From positions 1-64,000 of IMG/VR virus record IMGVR_UViG_3300017767_000001: a stretch of DNA of 64,000 nucleotides; one strand, 5' to 3'. The position numbers were made by a program, and so were the translations under genes. This DNA is from a virus. The notes below the pieces were generated by a model, which had not been told where the DNA came from, ran no database searches, and saw nothing but the letters and a program-made list of their open reading frames with translations. This document shows, in pieces, positions 36,226-44,730 of this stretch (within the stretch, counting starts at the first letter, position 1; the number at the start of each line of letters is the position of its first letter).

Positions 36226-36657
36226 ATGTCCGATTCACCAGTATCGCTCGCCAGTCTTATGACTGCAAGTAAAACCGTAGCTATTGATTTTCCTGGCTAT
36301 AATGGCACACAAGTCTCTCTCTGCTATCTAGCTAGAGAAGAGCTGCTAAAACTTCGAAAACGTTGTGTTACCACAAAGTTTGACAAGAAAACTCGCCAGC
36401 CAGAAGAATCTTTAGACGAAGAAAAATTTATTGTAGAATACTGTAAAGCTGTTATTAAAGGATGGTCAGGCTTAAAATATCGTTACCTAGAAGAGCTTCT
36501 TTTGGTAGATGTAGGAGACCTTGACCCCGAGGACACGCTTCCATATACACAAGACAATGCCGAGCTTTTGATGAAAAACTCAAATGTATTTGACAGTTGG
36601 GTTACGGAGGCCGTAGGAGATCTTGAAAATTTTACTGGGAACAAATCGCCCGAATAG
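36226..36657 (+). CDS. Tail assembly chaperone, G-like
   Basis: 143 aa, acidic. VAIDFPGYNGTQVSLCYLAR, EELLKLRKRCVTTKFDKKTR, DEEKFIVEYCKAVIKGWSGL. Matches lambda gpG-type chaperones in length and position before the tape measure. Near its end a slippery heptamer allows a -1 shift to the downstream T-like frame. Confidence 0.85.
   Translation: MSDSPVSLASLMTASKTVAIDFPGYNGTQVSLCYLAREELLKLRKRCVTTKFDKKTRQPEESLDEEKFIVEYCKAVIKGWSGLKYRYLEELLLVDVGDLDPEDTLPYTQDNAELLMKNSNVFDSWVTEAVGDLENFTGNKSPE
36627..36633 (+). other. Programmed -1 frameshift site
   Basis: A AAT TTT in the G frame is a canonical X XXY YYZ heptamer. A -1 slip gives AAA TTT TAC TGG GAA and leads into the open T frame; the T frame has a stop just upstream (36624), so it can be entered only here. 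The G stop follows 24 nt later. Confidence 0.85.
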
Positions 36658-37061
36658 AGTCTTTACTAGAAAGATTTATTCGGGAAGCAGATTCTAAACT
36701 AGATGTTGAAAAATATTTAGCTGTCTGTGAACAATTAGGGCAAGAACCTGATCCCTCCAAAATGCCGCTCAACCCTTCTGATTTTCCAGAAGAGGTTCAA
36801 GTGGCATTTTTTATGTTTAGCCTTCTCCCGGAACACTGGGAAGGAATGAGTGGAACATATATGGGAAAGTATTGGGACGGAATAGAATACTTTTTTAACT
36901 TGTATGAAGTAGACGATAGAAAAACAATACTTTATATAATGAAACTTTACGAAAGTAAACTAGTAAACTACAGAGCAGAACAAGCAGAAATAAAACGTAA
37001 AAACGAAGCACGAAAAGCAAAAAGCGGTGGAAAACATTACACCCATAATGTAAAAGGCTAA
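36627..37061 (+). CDS. T-like extension of tail chaperone (G-T fusion by -1 frameshift)
   Basis: Reads KFYWEQIARIESLLERFIRE, ADSKLDVEKYLAVCEQLGQE, then DFPEEVQVAFFMFSLLPEHW and a basic C-terminus ending THNVKG. It has no credible start of its own near the beginning; an ATG at 36762 would cut off a clearly protein-like part. The G-T product would be 278 aa. In lambda, G and G-T coat the tape measure during tail assembly. Directly followed by the tape measure gene (TAATG). Confidence 0.82.
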   Translation, partial: KFYWEQIARIESLLERFIREADSKLDVEKYLAVCEQLGQEPDPSKMPLNPSDFPEEVQVAFFMFSLLPEHWEGMSGTYMGKYWDGIEYFFNLYEVDDRKTILYIMKLYESKLVNYRAEQAEIKRKNEARKAKSGGKHYTHNVKG

Positions 37062-40000
37062 TGGCGAAAAAAATTCAAATTGATATTGAAGTCAACGGCA
37101 AAATGCAGAAAGTTACAATGTCTGCAAAAAAGCTACGCAAACAGTTAGATGCAATAGATAATGCACAAACTGATGTATCTAAATCATCTCGTGATACTAG
37201 TCGAAACATGCAGGGACTAAGTAAGCGAACTTCAAATACTACAAAAGAATTTTCAAAAATGCAACAAGGAATGGGAGGCATTGTAGGTGTATATGCTACA
37301 ATTGCTGCCCAGGTCTTTGCTGTATCTGCCGCTTTTCAATTCTTAAAAGATGCAAGTGACGTATCGAATCTAATTGCTGGTCAAAAAGCTCTTGGCGCTG
37401 TAACAGGCGTAGCTTATCAAACTATAACACAATCTGTAAGAGATGCAACATTGGGGCAGCTTTCATTTGCAGAAGCATCTAGAGCTACTGCAATTGGTAT
37501 GGCTTCTGGTCTAAGTCCAACACAGCTCGAAGGATTGGCAAAAGCAGCAAAAAATGCTTCAATAACTTTGGGACGAGATCTTACAGACTCCTTTAACCGT
37601 TTGGTGCGAGGTACTACAAAAGCAGAGCCAGAACTGCTGGATGAATTAGGTATTGTTCTTAGATTGGACACTGCTTTAGGCAAATACGCAGACTCAATAG
37701 GCGTAGCTGTAAACGAGCTGTCTGCCTTCCAAAGAAGCCAAGCTGTAGCAAATGAAGTATTGTCACAGGCAGAAGATAAGTTTGGCGCCGTCGAAGAAAT
37801 ATTAGATCCTTCGGTTGCTTCCTTGAATAGATTTATAAATAGTTTTGACAATCTTATTAATACACTAAAAGTAGGTCTTATTGATAATTTAAGACCTGTT
37901 TTCGATTTTTTATCTGAGAATACTGCAGCTCTTGTAGGTGCTTTGACTCTTTTTGCATTGCCTATATTAAGAACAATACTTCCAAACTTTAAAGCATGGG
38001 AAGAGACAGCTACAAAAACATTTGATAACCAGCAAAAGGGATTAAAAGAATTAAATGATCAAATAAAATCATATGAAATTGATCTGAAAAAAGCATCAAA
38101 GACCCAACAAGATTTCGAAAGAGAAACCGCTGCAGCAGCAACAAGAGCAGTTAAAGAGTCTAAAACCAAAATGACTAGAGGCGAGCAAAGCGGTATGATG
38201 TTCCTTACTGGCCAAGGAAAACAAGACCGAGTAGCTGCTGCAAATGCAAAGAAAATTCTTGATAATGCAGAGGCACAACTCAAGTTAAGTGCGGATAAAA
38301 GAACAAGTATTTTAAGAAAGATGAATGCTCAGCAGCTTACTGACATGAGGGCTTCTTATAACTTAAGAATGGCCATCATAGAAGAGCAAAATATTGGACT
38401 ACTTACTGAAGCAGAAAAAATAGAACTGATGGAGAAGAAAAAAGAAGCAGAGACTAAAGCAAGATCTGGGCGCATGGGTAGGTTTATGACTACCGCAGCA
38501 AAAAATATTGCCAGAGGAATAAATGCTGCATTTATGGCGGCAGGTATCCTGGGTCTTATCTCAATGGTTTTTTCACTTGGACAAGAGCTTTATAATGCTC
38601 TTTTTCCTGCTTCAGAGGAAATGAAAAGATTGCAATCTGAGCTCGACTCGACAACAGATAAGTTTGAAACTTTAGCGTCTGAAATTGATCGTATGGGGGA
38701 TGCTCTGCGTTCTGACAAAGTCAATTTAATAGATAAAGTTGTAATATTAGGTAATGCTGCAAATTCTGCAGACTTAAAAGCTTTGATAGACGATTTCACA
38801 ATGCTAGAGGCTGCCAGTAAAGGTACCGATGCAAATACGGCAGCAACAACAGAAGCATTTAACTCTTTGCTAAGTGAAATATCTGAACTATCTCCTGAGT
38901 TGGGAAGATTATCAAAAGCATATGCAGAAGGAGGGGACACTCAAGAAGAGGCAGGTAAAAAACTAAAAAATTATACCGAAAAGTTAATTGAGTCAGGTCA
39001 AGCAGTAAAAACACTTCCAGCAGCAACAGAAGCGGTAACACGAGAAATCACTAAACTTGCAGAAGCTACTCAAGAGGTAACTTCAATATCTGCTCTTGGA
39101 AGAGCTACACAAGCTCAAGCAGAAAAAAGTGCAGCCATTGTAGCAGGTGCAGAAGCAGCCCTCGGGATAGAAAAAGAACTACTAACTGCAGACCGAGAAA
39201 GATTAGCTGTTTTGCAGAAAAAAGCGAAAGCAGGACAAGTAGGAAGAAGGGGCCAGCAGCAGCGTAGGGGCGCTAAAGCTGCCTCTGCGGCTTTACAGAC
39301 AGAAATTGCAGCTCTCGAAGCTGCAATTAAAAAAGATGGCAGACGTTTAGAGGCGCAACAAGCCAGGAATGACGAAATACAAGCGTTTAATACATTAATT
39401 CAAGAATCTATTGCAACTGAGAAAGAAGCATTTGATAAGGCAAATACAAAACAATTAAAATCGAATTCGTTAAGAAATGCAGGTTTAACTTTACAAGGTA
39501 AGCTAAACAATGTTACTGCAGGCGTACTGGCATCAGAAGTAAAAAGAGACAAAATACTTGCTTCACAGAGAGTAACACAAGAAGCCTTAAACCGAGCCGT
39601 AGCAGATACCGAGAACGATTTAGCACAGCAATCAATACCAAGATTACAACGACAGTTAGAGTTAGATAAACTTGCAACTTCAGAAGCAAACACTCAATTA
39701 AAAATTGAACAAGATAACGCTGCTTTACAACGAGCACTCTTGCCTATTCAAGAAAAGCAGTTTGCACTGTCTGCTGATACAGCATTAGTCAGTGCACAAC
39801 AACAAATTAATAAGCAGCTTCAAGATGAAATAAAAGCGCGATCGCAAATCTTAGATCTCGTACTAGATCAAGAAAAGAAATCTTTTGAATTAGAAGCAAG
39901 AATAAAAAAGCAAGAAAATCCCTTCTTTAACGAAGAAAGATTTTTAGCAGAAAAAAATCTTGCATTTGCACAAAAAATGGCAGTAGAAAAAGGAAAAATT

Positions 40001-41569
40001 CTTGATCAAGAAAAAAACGCACAGCTTGCTGCCATTGATCTAGAAGAAGAAATGTTAAAGATGCAACGAGAAGGAGTAGCGCTTCAGCTAGAGCTATTAG
40101 CTGCTCAAATAGAATTTGCGAATGAAAATGGTAAGTATGACGATTTGCTAGGAAGAGTAAGTGATCAAATAGGAAAAACTAGAGCATCAGCCGCAAACAT
40201 TTCACTAGATTTTAAAAGAGACTTAGTCGAAGCAAAAACTGCAGCAGAACAAACTAATTTACAAAATGCAATAACAGATGCAGAACTAACCCTAAAAGCA
40301 TTAGACCCAATACAACAAGTAATGGAAGCATCTGCGGACGCATTTAGAACCGGACTTACTGACGGCATAAATGGAGCTTTCACTGCTTTGGCAGACGGCA
40401 CAAAAACTGTTGGAGAAGCTCTTAAAGATGCAGCAAAGTCTATGTTGCAAACAATTCAAAAAGAAATTACACAGAGAATGATAGTAGATCCATTAATTGA
40501 TGGATTGCTTGGGGAAGATAAGAATGGCCCAACTGCCGTTGCAGCCGCTCATACAAATGGAGCTACAGCAATTGCAAGTGCTATTAGCACAGCCAGTTCT
40601 ACAGCTACTAGTAATCAAAAGCAGGCACTAAATACTGCGAACAATAATATGAAAACTACTTTCTCTACAGGGGCAACTCAGCTTAAAACTGCTATAATAG
40701 AAGCATTAAATAGTGGAATACATTTAAAGTGCTGCGGTGATGAGTCTACTCCGCCTCCTCCCGATCCTACTTCTATAGCAGAAAATCCAAGCCAAGCAGT
40801 AAATGAAGCTTTAGGAGGAGGTGTTGGCGCTCAAGGCCCCGGTGCTGTAACAACTGAAAGCTCTGGAGGAGGTGCTCAAATTGTAAAGGCATCTGATCCT
40901 GCAGGCCCAATGGAAGAAGTAGTTGTAAGAGCTCCTGCTATAAAAGGATTGAAAGGTTCGTTTAATAATTTTCTTGGCTCTTTTGGAGATATATTTGATA
41001 AGAATGCTGAGGGCGGATTTATGGAAAAATTAGGTATTGCATTTGAAAGCGGAGGAGGTTTATTCTCGTCTTTATTTGACTCTTTACCAAATATGTTTTC
41101 AAATATCTTTGGAGCTCTTACAGGAGGAGGAGGAGGCGGCTTCGGTGGCATGCTCGGCTCCGCAATTGGTAGTATGTTTGGCCCTATTGGGGGTGCAGTA
41201 GGAGGAGCCCTGGGCGGACTATTAGGTTTTGCAGATGGAGGATACACGAAAAAGATTAGCGGATATTCTGCAGGAGGAATAGCAAAAGGACCGCGAAGCG
41301 GATACCCTGCGATGCTGCATGGAAATGAAGCTGTAGTTCCTTTGCCTGATGGAAAAACTATACCGGTTGCTATGCAGGGCGGCGGTGGACAACAAAATAA
41401 TGTTACTGTAAATGTAAGTATTGATAATCAAGGAAATGCTCAATCTAGTACTTCAGCTAGTTCTCAAGAGGGGGCTAATGTTGGTAATCTCGTCGCAGCC
41501 GCAGTACAAAAAGAATTACAAAATCAAAAAAGATCGGGCGGAATACTTAATCCGTACGGAGTAGCATAA
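37061..41569 (+). CDS. Tape measure protein
   Basis: 1502 aa. N-terminus IQIDIEVNGKMQKVTMSAKK, helical start, hydrophobic segments about 270-305 (LVGALTLFALPILRTI) and 490-510 (GILGLISMVFSLG), extensive coiled coil between 340 and 1130, and a Gly-rich C-terminus (GGGGGFGGMLGSAIG) with GYPAMLHGNEAVVPLPDGKT, a common tape measure C-terminal motif. Sets the tail length: roughly 0.15 nm per residue would give about 220 nm, by general rule. Confidence 0.95.
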   Translation: MAKKIQIDIEVNGKMQKVTMSAKKLRKQLDAIDNAQTDVSKSSRDTSRNMQGLSKRTSNTTKEFSKMQQGMGGIVGVYATIAAQVFAVSAAFQFLKDASDVSNLIAGQKALGAVTGVAYQTITQSVRDATLGQLSFAEASRATAIGMASGLSPTQLEGLAKAAKNASITLGRDLTDSFNRLVRGTTKAEPELLDELGIVLRLDTALGKYADSIGVAVNELSAFQRSQAVANEVLSQAEDKFGAVEEILDPSVASLNRFINSFDNLINTLKVGLIDNLRPVFDFLSENTAALVGALTLFALPILRTILPNFKAWEETATKTFDNQQKGLKELNDQIKSYEIDLKKASKTQQDFERETAAAATRAVKESKTKMTRGEQSGMMFLTGQGKQDRVAAANAKKILDNAEAQLKLSADKRTSILRKMNAQQLTDMRASYNLRMAIIEEQNIGLLTEAEKIELMEKKKEAETKARSGRMGRFMTTAAKNIARGINAAFMAAGILGLISMVFSLGQELYNALFPASEEMKRLQSELDSTTDKFETLASEIDRMGDALRSDKVNLIDKVVILGNAANSADLKALIDDFTMLEAASKGTDANTAATTEAFNSLLSEISELSPELGRLSKAYAEGGDTQEEAGKKLKNYTEKLIESGQAVKTLPAATEAVTREITKLAEATQEVTSISALGRATQAQAEKSAAIVAGAEAALGIEKELLTADRERLAVLQKKAKAGQVGRRGQQQRRGAKAASAALQTEIAALEAAIKKDGRRLEAQQARNDEIQAFNTLIQESIATEKEAFDKANTKQLKSNSLRNAGLTLQGKLNNVTAGVLASEVKRDKILASQRVTQEALNRAVADTENDLAQQSIPRLQRQLELDKLATSEANTQLKIEQDNAALQRALLPIQEKQFALSADTALVSAQQQINKQLQDEIKARSQILDLVLDQEKKSFELEARIKKQENPFFNEERFLAEKNLAFAQKMAVEKGKILDQEKNAQLAAIDLEEEMLKMQREGVALQLELLAAQIEFANENGKYDDLLGRVSDQIGKTRASAANISLDFKRDLVEAKTAAEQTNLQNAITDAELTLKALDPIQQVMEASADAFRTGLTDGINGAFTALADGTKTVGEALKDAAKSMLQTIQKEITQRMIVDPLIDGLLGEDKNGPTAVAAAHTNGATAIASAISTASSTATSNQKQALNTANNNMKTTFSTGATQLKTAIIEALNSGIHLKCCGDESTPPPPDPTSIAENPSQAVNEALGGGVGAQGPGAVTTESSGGGAQIVKASDPAGPMEEVVVRAPAIKGLKGSFNNFLGSFGDIFDKNAEGGFMEKLGIAFESGGGLFSSLFDSLPNMFSNIFGALTGGGGGGFGGMLGSAIGSMFGPIGGAVGGALGGLLGFADGGYTKKISGYSAGGIAKGPRSGYPAMLHGNEAVVPLPDGKTIPVAMQGGGGQQNNVTVNVSIDNQGNAQSSTSASSQEGANVGNLVAAAVQKELQNQKRSGGILNPYGVA

Positions 41570-42060
41570 TGTCAAGAGCATTTGGATTTAACATAGATAA
41601 GCCTCAAGGAACTGTAGGGATTCCAGGAAGACTTCTTACAGACTTGACAGCAAAATACCCTCAGCTGGATACGAGTACCCCGGATTCCGAAGGGTATCAT
41701 ACTATACTGGAAAAGCTATATCCCAGCGGTATCTCTAGTCGAGAAATAACTTTTGACAGAGGATTTTCAAGAGAATCAACTCATAGAGTTCTTACTGCAA
41801 GTTTTGGAGATGGCTATCAGCAAAGAGTTAGAGACGGTATAAACACAAAAGTTGATAAGTTTAGCGTAACTTTATCAAATAGAATTTGGCAAGAAATTGC
41901 ATTAATTTCTTCATTTTTTGATGTAATTCATCCTCAAAGCTTTCAAATAAATATGGAAAGAGAAAACTTTAAAGTTGTACTTGACACCTATTCTGTAATG
42001 GTTGGCCACGATGATGTACAGTCAATTAGTGCAGACCTCTCAAGAGTATATGAAGCATGA
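41569..42060 (+). CDS. Minor tail protein, lambda M-like
   Basis: 163 aa. ITFDRGFSRESTHRVLTASF, GDGYQQRVRDGINTKVDKFS, LISSFFDVIHPQSFQI; the F.DGYQQR signature is that of phage_min_tail/gpM-type proteins at the tail tip. ATGA coupling with the L-like gene. Confidence 0.85.
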   Translation: MSRAFGFNIDKPQGTVGIPGRLLTDLTAKYPQLDTSTPDSEGYHTILEKLYPSGISSREITFDRGFSRESTHRVLTASFGDGYQQRVRDGINTKVDKFSVTLSNRIWQEIALISSFFDVIHPQSFQINMERENFKVVLDTYSVMVGHDDVQSISADLSRVYEA

Positions 42061-43280
42061 GCCAGAATATAATTGCAAAAGAAGCACAAGCATTACAACT
42101 TGCCTCTGACGAGGCTATTGTAAGTTTATTTGAGTTTTCTGGATTTGGTACTGTTTTATATTTTCATGCAGAAAATACGCATGAAGATATTTATTGGAAT
42201 ACTAATGCATATGAAGCTTTTCCTATGATCGTAGAGGGCATTGAAAAACACGCAGATGGAGCCTCTGCTAGGCCCACATTAATAATGCCAAATGTTGAAA
42301 GTTTATTTAAGTCAGGTTCAAAATTTGATACAGATGGAGTAGCAAATCAAAATTCTTTTCTCGCAGAAGATTTATTAGGTAAAAGAATAACAATTAGAAA
42401 AACACTTTCTAAATATGTTAGCCAAGGAACAAATACGAATCAAAGTCCTTTTGAATTTCCAAAAGCCGAATATGTAATTGATAGAATTGCACAAAAGACT
42501 GCGCTTTCTTTGACATTAGAACTAGCAAGCCCATTTGAATTAGTAAATGTTAAAGTTCCTAGTAGAGTTGTAACTGGAAAATATTGCCCTTGGGTGTATA
42601 AAGGATGGACTCTTGGGAATACTGATGTAAGAAGTGCATGCCACTGGAGTACGAAAGTAAGTGGATTAGATGTAAATGGGAATGAAGTAACAGATATACA
42701 CTTATTTTTTACAATAGACGACGAACCTTTGGTGCATGAAAATGTAATATCTTCTACAAATTTGTCTGCTTGGAATGCAAACACCACATACTCACTAGAT
42801 TCAGTTATTACTCATGATAATCTTAAATGGCAGTCTTTTTCTGATGACAATGTAGGTAATACGCCGAGTGACAACAGCGCTCACTGGAGAGTTGTAAGAA
42901 CATATAGAACGTATAATGTTGCAACTCCTTATGAGACAAATTCTACAGATGGAAGAAAAAGTGATTATGCAGTAGAATTAATAAATAATAATGTTCCTGT
43001 TGTTTTTCGATGTGTAAGAGATCACACTAATAAACAACCTTCACAAAATCCCGGGTTCTGGGTACAAGCAGATGTTTGTGGAAAGCTATTGTCTTCTTGT
43101 AAAGCTCGTTACCAAGCTACAAATATTTCTAGTGGAGGAGGTAACAACGGAGCTAGTATTCTAGCGTTTACTACTATAGGAACGAGCCCAGGTATAAAAC
43201 ACGGAATGGCTACAGCAAAATTTAATACAGCAATAACTTTACCTTTTGGAGGGTTCCCTGGAACTCGAAGCTTTAGATGA
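42057..43280 (+). CDS. Minor tail protein, lambda L-like, with iron-sulfur cysteines
   Basis: 407 aa against 232 in lambda. Two cysteines in GKYCPWVYKGW (177) and SACHWS (195), and DVCGKLLSSCKARY (341, 348); the 7-residue gap of the last pair equals lambda Cys205/Cys212, which bind a 4Fe-4S cluster. Between the pairs about 120 residues are inserted that look like two carbohydrate-binding modules (WNANTTYSLDSVITHDNLKW...NTPSDNSAHWRVV and a second copy ending NPGFWVQ). An extra Cys319 is in the insertion. Confidence 0.85.
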   Translation: MSQNIIAKEAQALQLASDEAIVSLFEFSGFGTVLYFHAENTHEDIYWNTNAYEAFPMIVEGIEKHADGASARPTLIMPNVESLFKSGSKFDTDGVANQNSFLAEDLLGKRITIRKTLSKYVSQGTNTNQSPFEFPKAEYVIDRIAQKTALSLTLELASPFELVNVKVPSRVVTGKYCPWVYKGWTLGNTDVRSACHWSTKVSGLDVNGNEVTDIHLFFTIDDEPLVHENVISSTNLSAWNANTTYSLDSVITHDNLKWQSFSDDNVGNTPSDNSAHWRVVRTYRTYNVATPYETNSTDGRKSDYAVELINNNVPVVFRCVRDHTNKQPSQNPGFWVQADVCGKLLSSCKARYQATNISSGGGNNGASILAFTTIGTSPGIKHGMATAKFNTAITLPFGGFPGTRSFR

Positions 43281-43981
43281 TTCAAGACTTTATACATGAA
43301 ATAGAATCTCATTTTTTTAGAGAATACCCAAAAGAAGCTTGTGGAGTTTTAGCAGTACAAAAAGGAAAAGCTAAATGGATTCCTTGTACAAATATAGCTG
43401 AAGACGATGATGATTTTTTATTTGACTCAAAAGAGTATCTTAAAATTTCTTTAACTTCCGATATTATAGGAATTGTACATAATCACCCAGATGCGAGTCC
43501 AGAGCCAAGTGATTTTGATATTAAAAACTGCAATGCGCTAGGAGTACCTTACTATATATTTTCTTACCCAGAAATGGATCTTAATGTTCTTACCCCCGAA
43601 AAGAATGTAACAGAGCTATATGGTAGGGAGTATTCTTTTGGAGTTGCAGATTGTTTTGAAGCAATGAGGGATTATTTAAAAACACAAAATATAGAAATTC
43701 CTGCTAGAATTCCTTTTGAAGATAATTGGTTTAATAAAGATTTAGATTACTTTTGTCCTGATGTAATAAAAGAATGGGGAGGACAAGAAATTTCTTTAGA
43801 CGAACTACAAAAAAATGATGTTCTTACGTTCTGTGTGCAATCAAATGTTGCAAATCATTGCGGAGTATATTTAGGGGCAGAATCTTTTTATCACCATGCA
43901 GTAGGACGACTCTCCTGCAGAGAAAATTTATATCCTTTCTGGATAAAGTATATAGACAGAGCATATAGATATGTTGCGTAA
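43277..43981 (+). CDS. Tail tip peptidase, lambda K-like (JAMM + NlpC/P60)
   Basis: 234 aa. N-terminal JAMM metalloprotease: Glu20, HNHPDASPEPSDFD with His68, His70, Asp81. C-terminal NlpC/P60: Cys122 in FGVADCFEAM and His190 in VANHCGVYLG. The two-domain layout is that of lambda gpK, which cuts peptidoglycan or processes tail proteins during assembly. ATGA overlap with L. Confidence 0.9.
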   Translation: MIQDFIHEIESHFFREYPKEACGVLAVQKGKAKWIPCTNIAEDDDDFLFDSKEYLKISLTSDIIGIVHNHPDASPEPSDFDIKNCNALGVPYYIFSYPEMDLNVLTPEKNVTELYGREYSFGVADCFEAMRDYLKTQNIEIPARIPFEDNWFNKDLDYFCPDVIKEWGGQEISLDELQKNDVLTFCVQSNVANHCGVYLGAESFYHHAVGRLSCRENLYPFWIKYIDRAYRYVA

Positions 43982-44729
43982 CGCTTACTTACACGGAGAA
44001 CTCGGGGATAAGTTTGTACCTCACTTTGAAATTGACTGTGATACTCCTGCGGACGTATTCAAGTGCTTAAAAGCAAATTATCCTGATTTTACAGACTACT
44101 TTATGCAAAAAGCAGATGAAGGTGTAGGATACCATATAGAAGTAGCAGGAGTAGAGCTAGAGTACGCTGAAGAATTATTGATGGATATAAAAGAAGGAGA
44201 TATAATTATAACTCCTGTCCCAGCAGGCTCTAAAGGTGTAGGAAAAATTTTAGCCGCTATTGCTATTGTAGCTATTGCTATTTATGCTCCTTATTTATAC
44301 TATGGAGGTACTGCAGGGCTTAGTGCAGCAATCTCTGCAACAGCAGCAGGAAATTTTGCAGCTGTAGCAAGTTTGGGCATGGCATTAGGTGGCACTTATA
44401 CAATGATGGCAATTGGTTTTGCAGCTAATCTAGCAATAGCGGGTGTACAAGAAATGATGGCACCAGACCCCTCTGTAGATACACAATCAAACGATGAAGC
44501 CTACCTTTTTAATGGGGCACAACAAAATATTCAATCTGGAGATCCTGTCCCAGTGCTTTATGGTAGACTAAAAGTACCCGGACAGCCAATAAGTTTTGAA
44601 ATAATTGGAGAGTCAGCGACTCAAGGATACGGAATAATGGGAGCGGACGGAGAAAGTGTCGGTGGCGCTACATATAGCGTTCTAAAAACTTCTAAAGACT
44701 TTAATTTTGTAAGATTTTCGGAGACATAA
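43971..44729 (+). CDS. Tail assembly protein, lambda I-like
   Basis: 252 aa. LHGELGDKFVPHFEIDCDTP, ADVFKCLKANYPDF at the N-terminus, the ubiquitin-like part of gpI; then two hydrophobic stretches (GVGKILAAIAIVAIAIYAPY; GTYTMMAIGFAANLAIAGVQ) and a C-terminal GDPVPVLYGRLKVPGQPISF. Lies between K and J, as in lambda. Needed for tip assembly; it is usually not in the finished virion. Confidence 0.85.
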   Translation: MLRNAYLHGELGDKFVPHFEIDCDTPADVFKCLKANYPDFTDYFMQKADEGVGYHIEVAGVELEYAEELLMDIKEGDIIITPVPAGSKGVGKILAAIAIVAIAIYAPYLYYGGTAGLSAAISATAAGNFAAVASLGMALGGTYTMMAIGFAANLAIAGVQEMMAPDPSVDTQSNDEAYLFNGAQQNIQSGDPVPVLYGRLKVPGQPISFEIIGESATQGYGIMGADGESVGGATYSVLKTSKDFNFVRFSET

Positions 44730-44730
44730 A

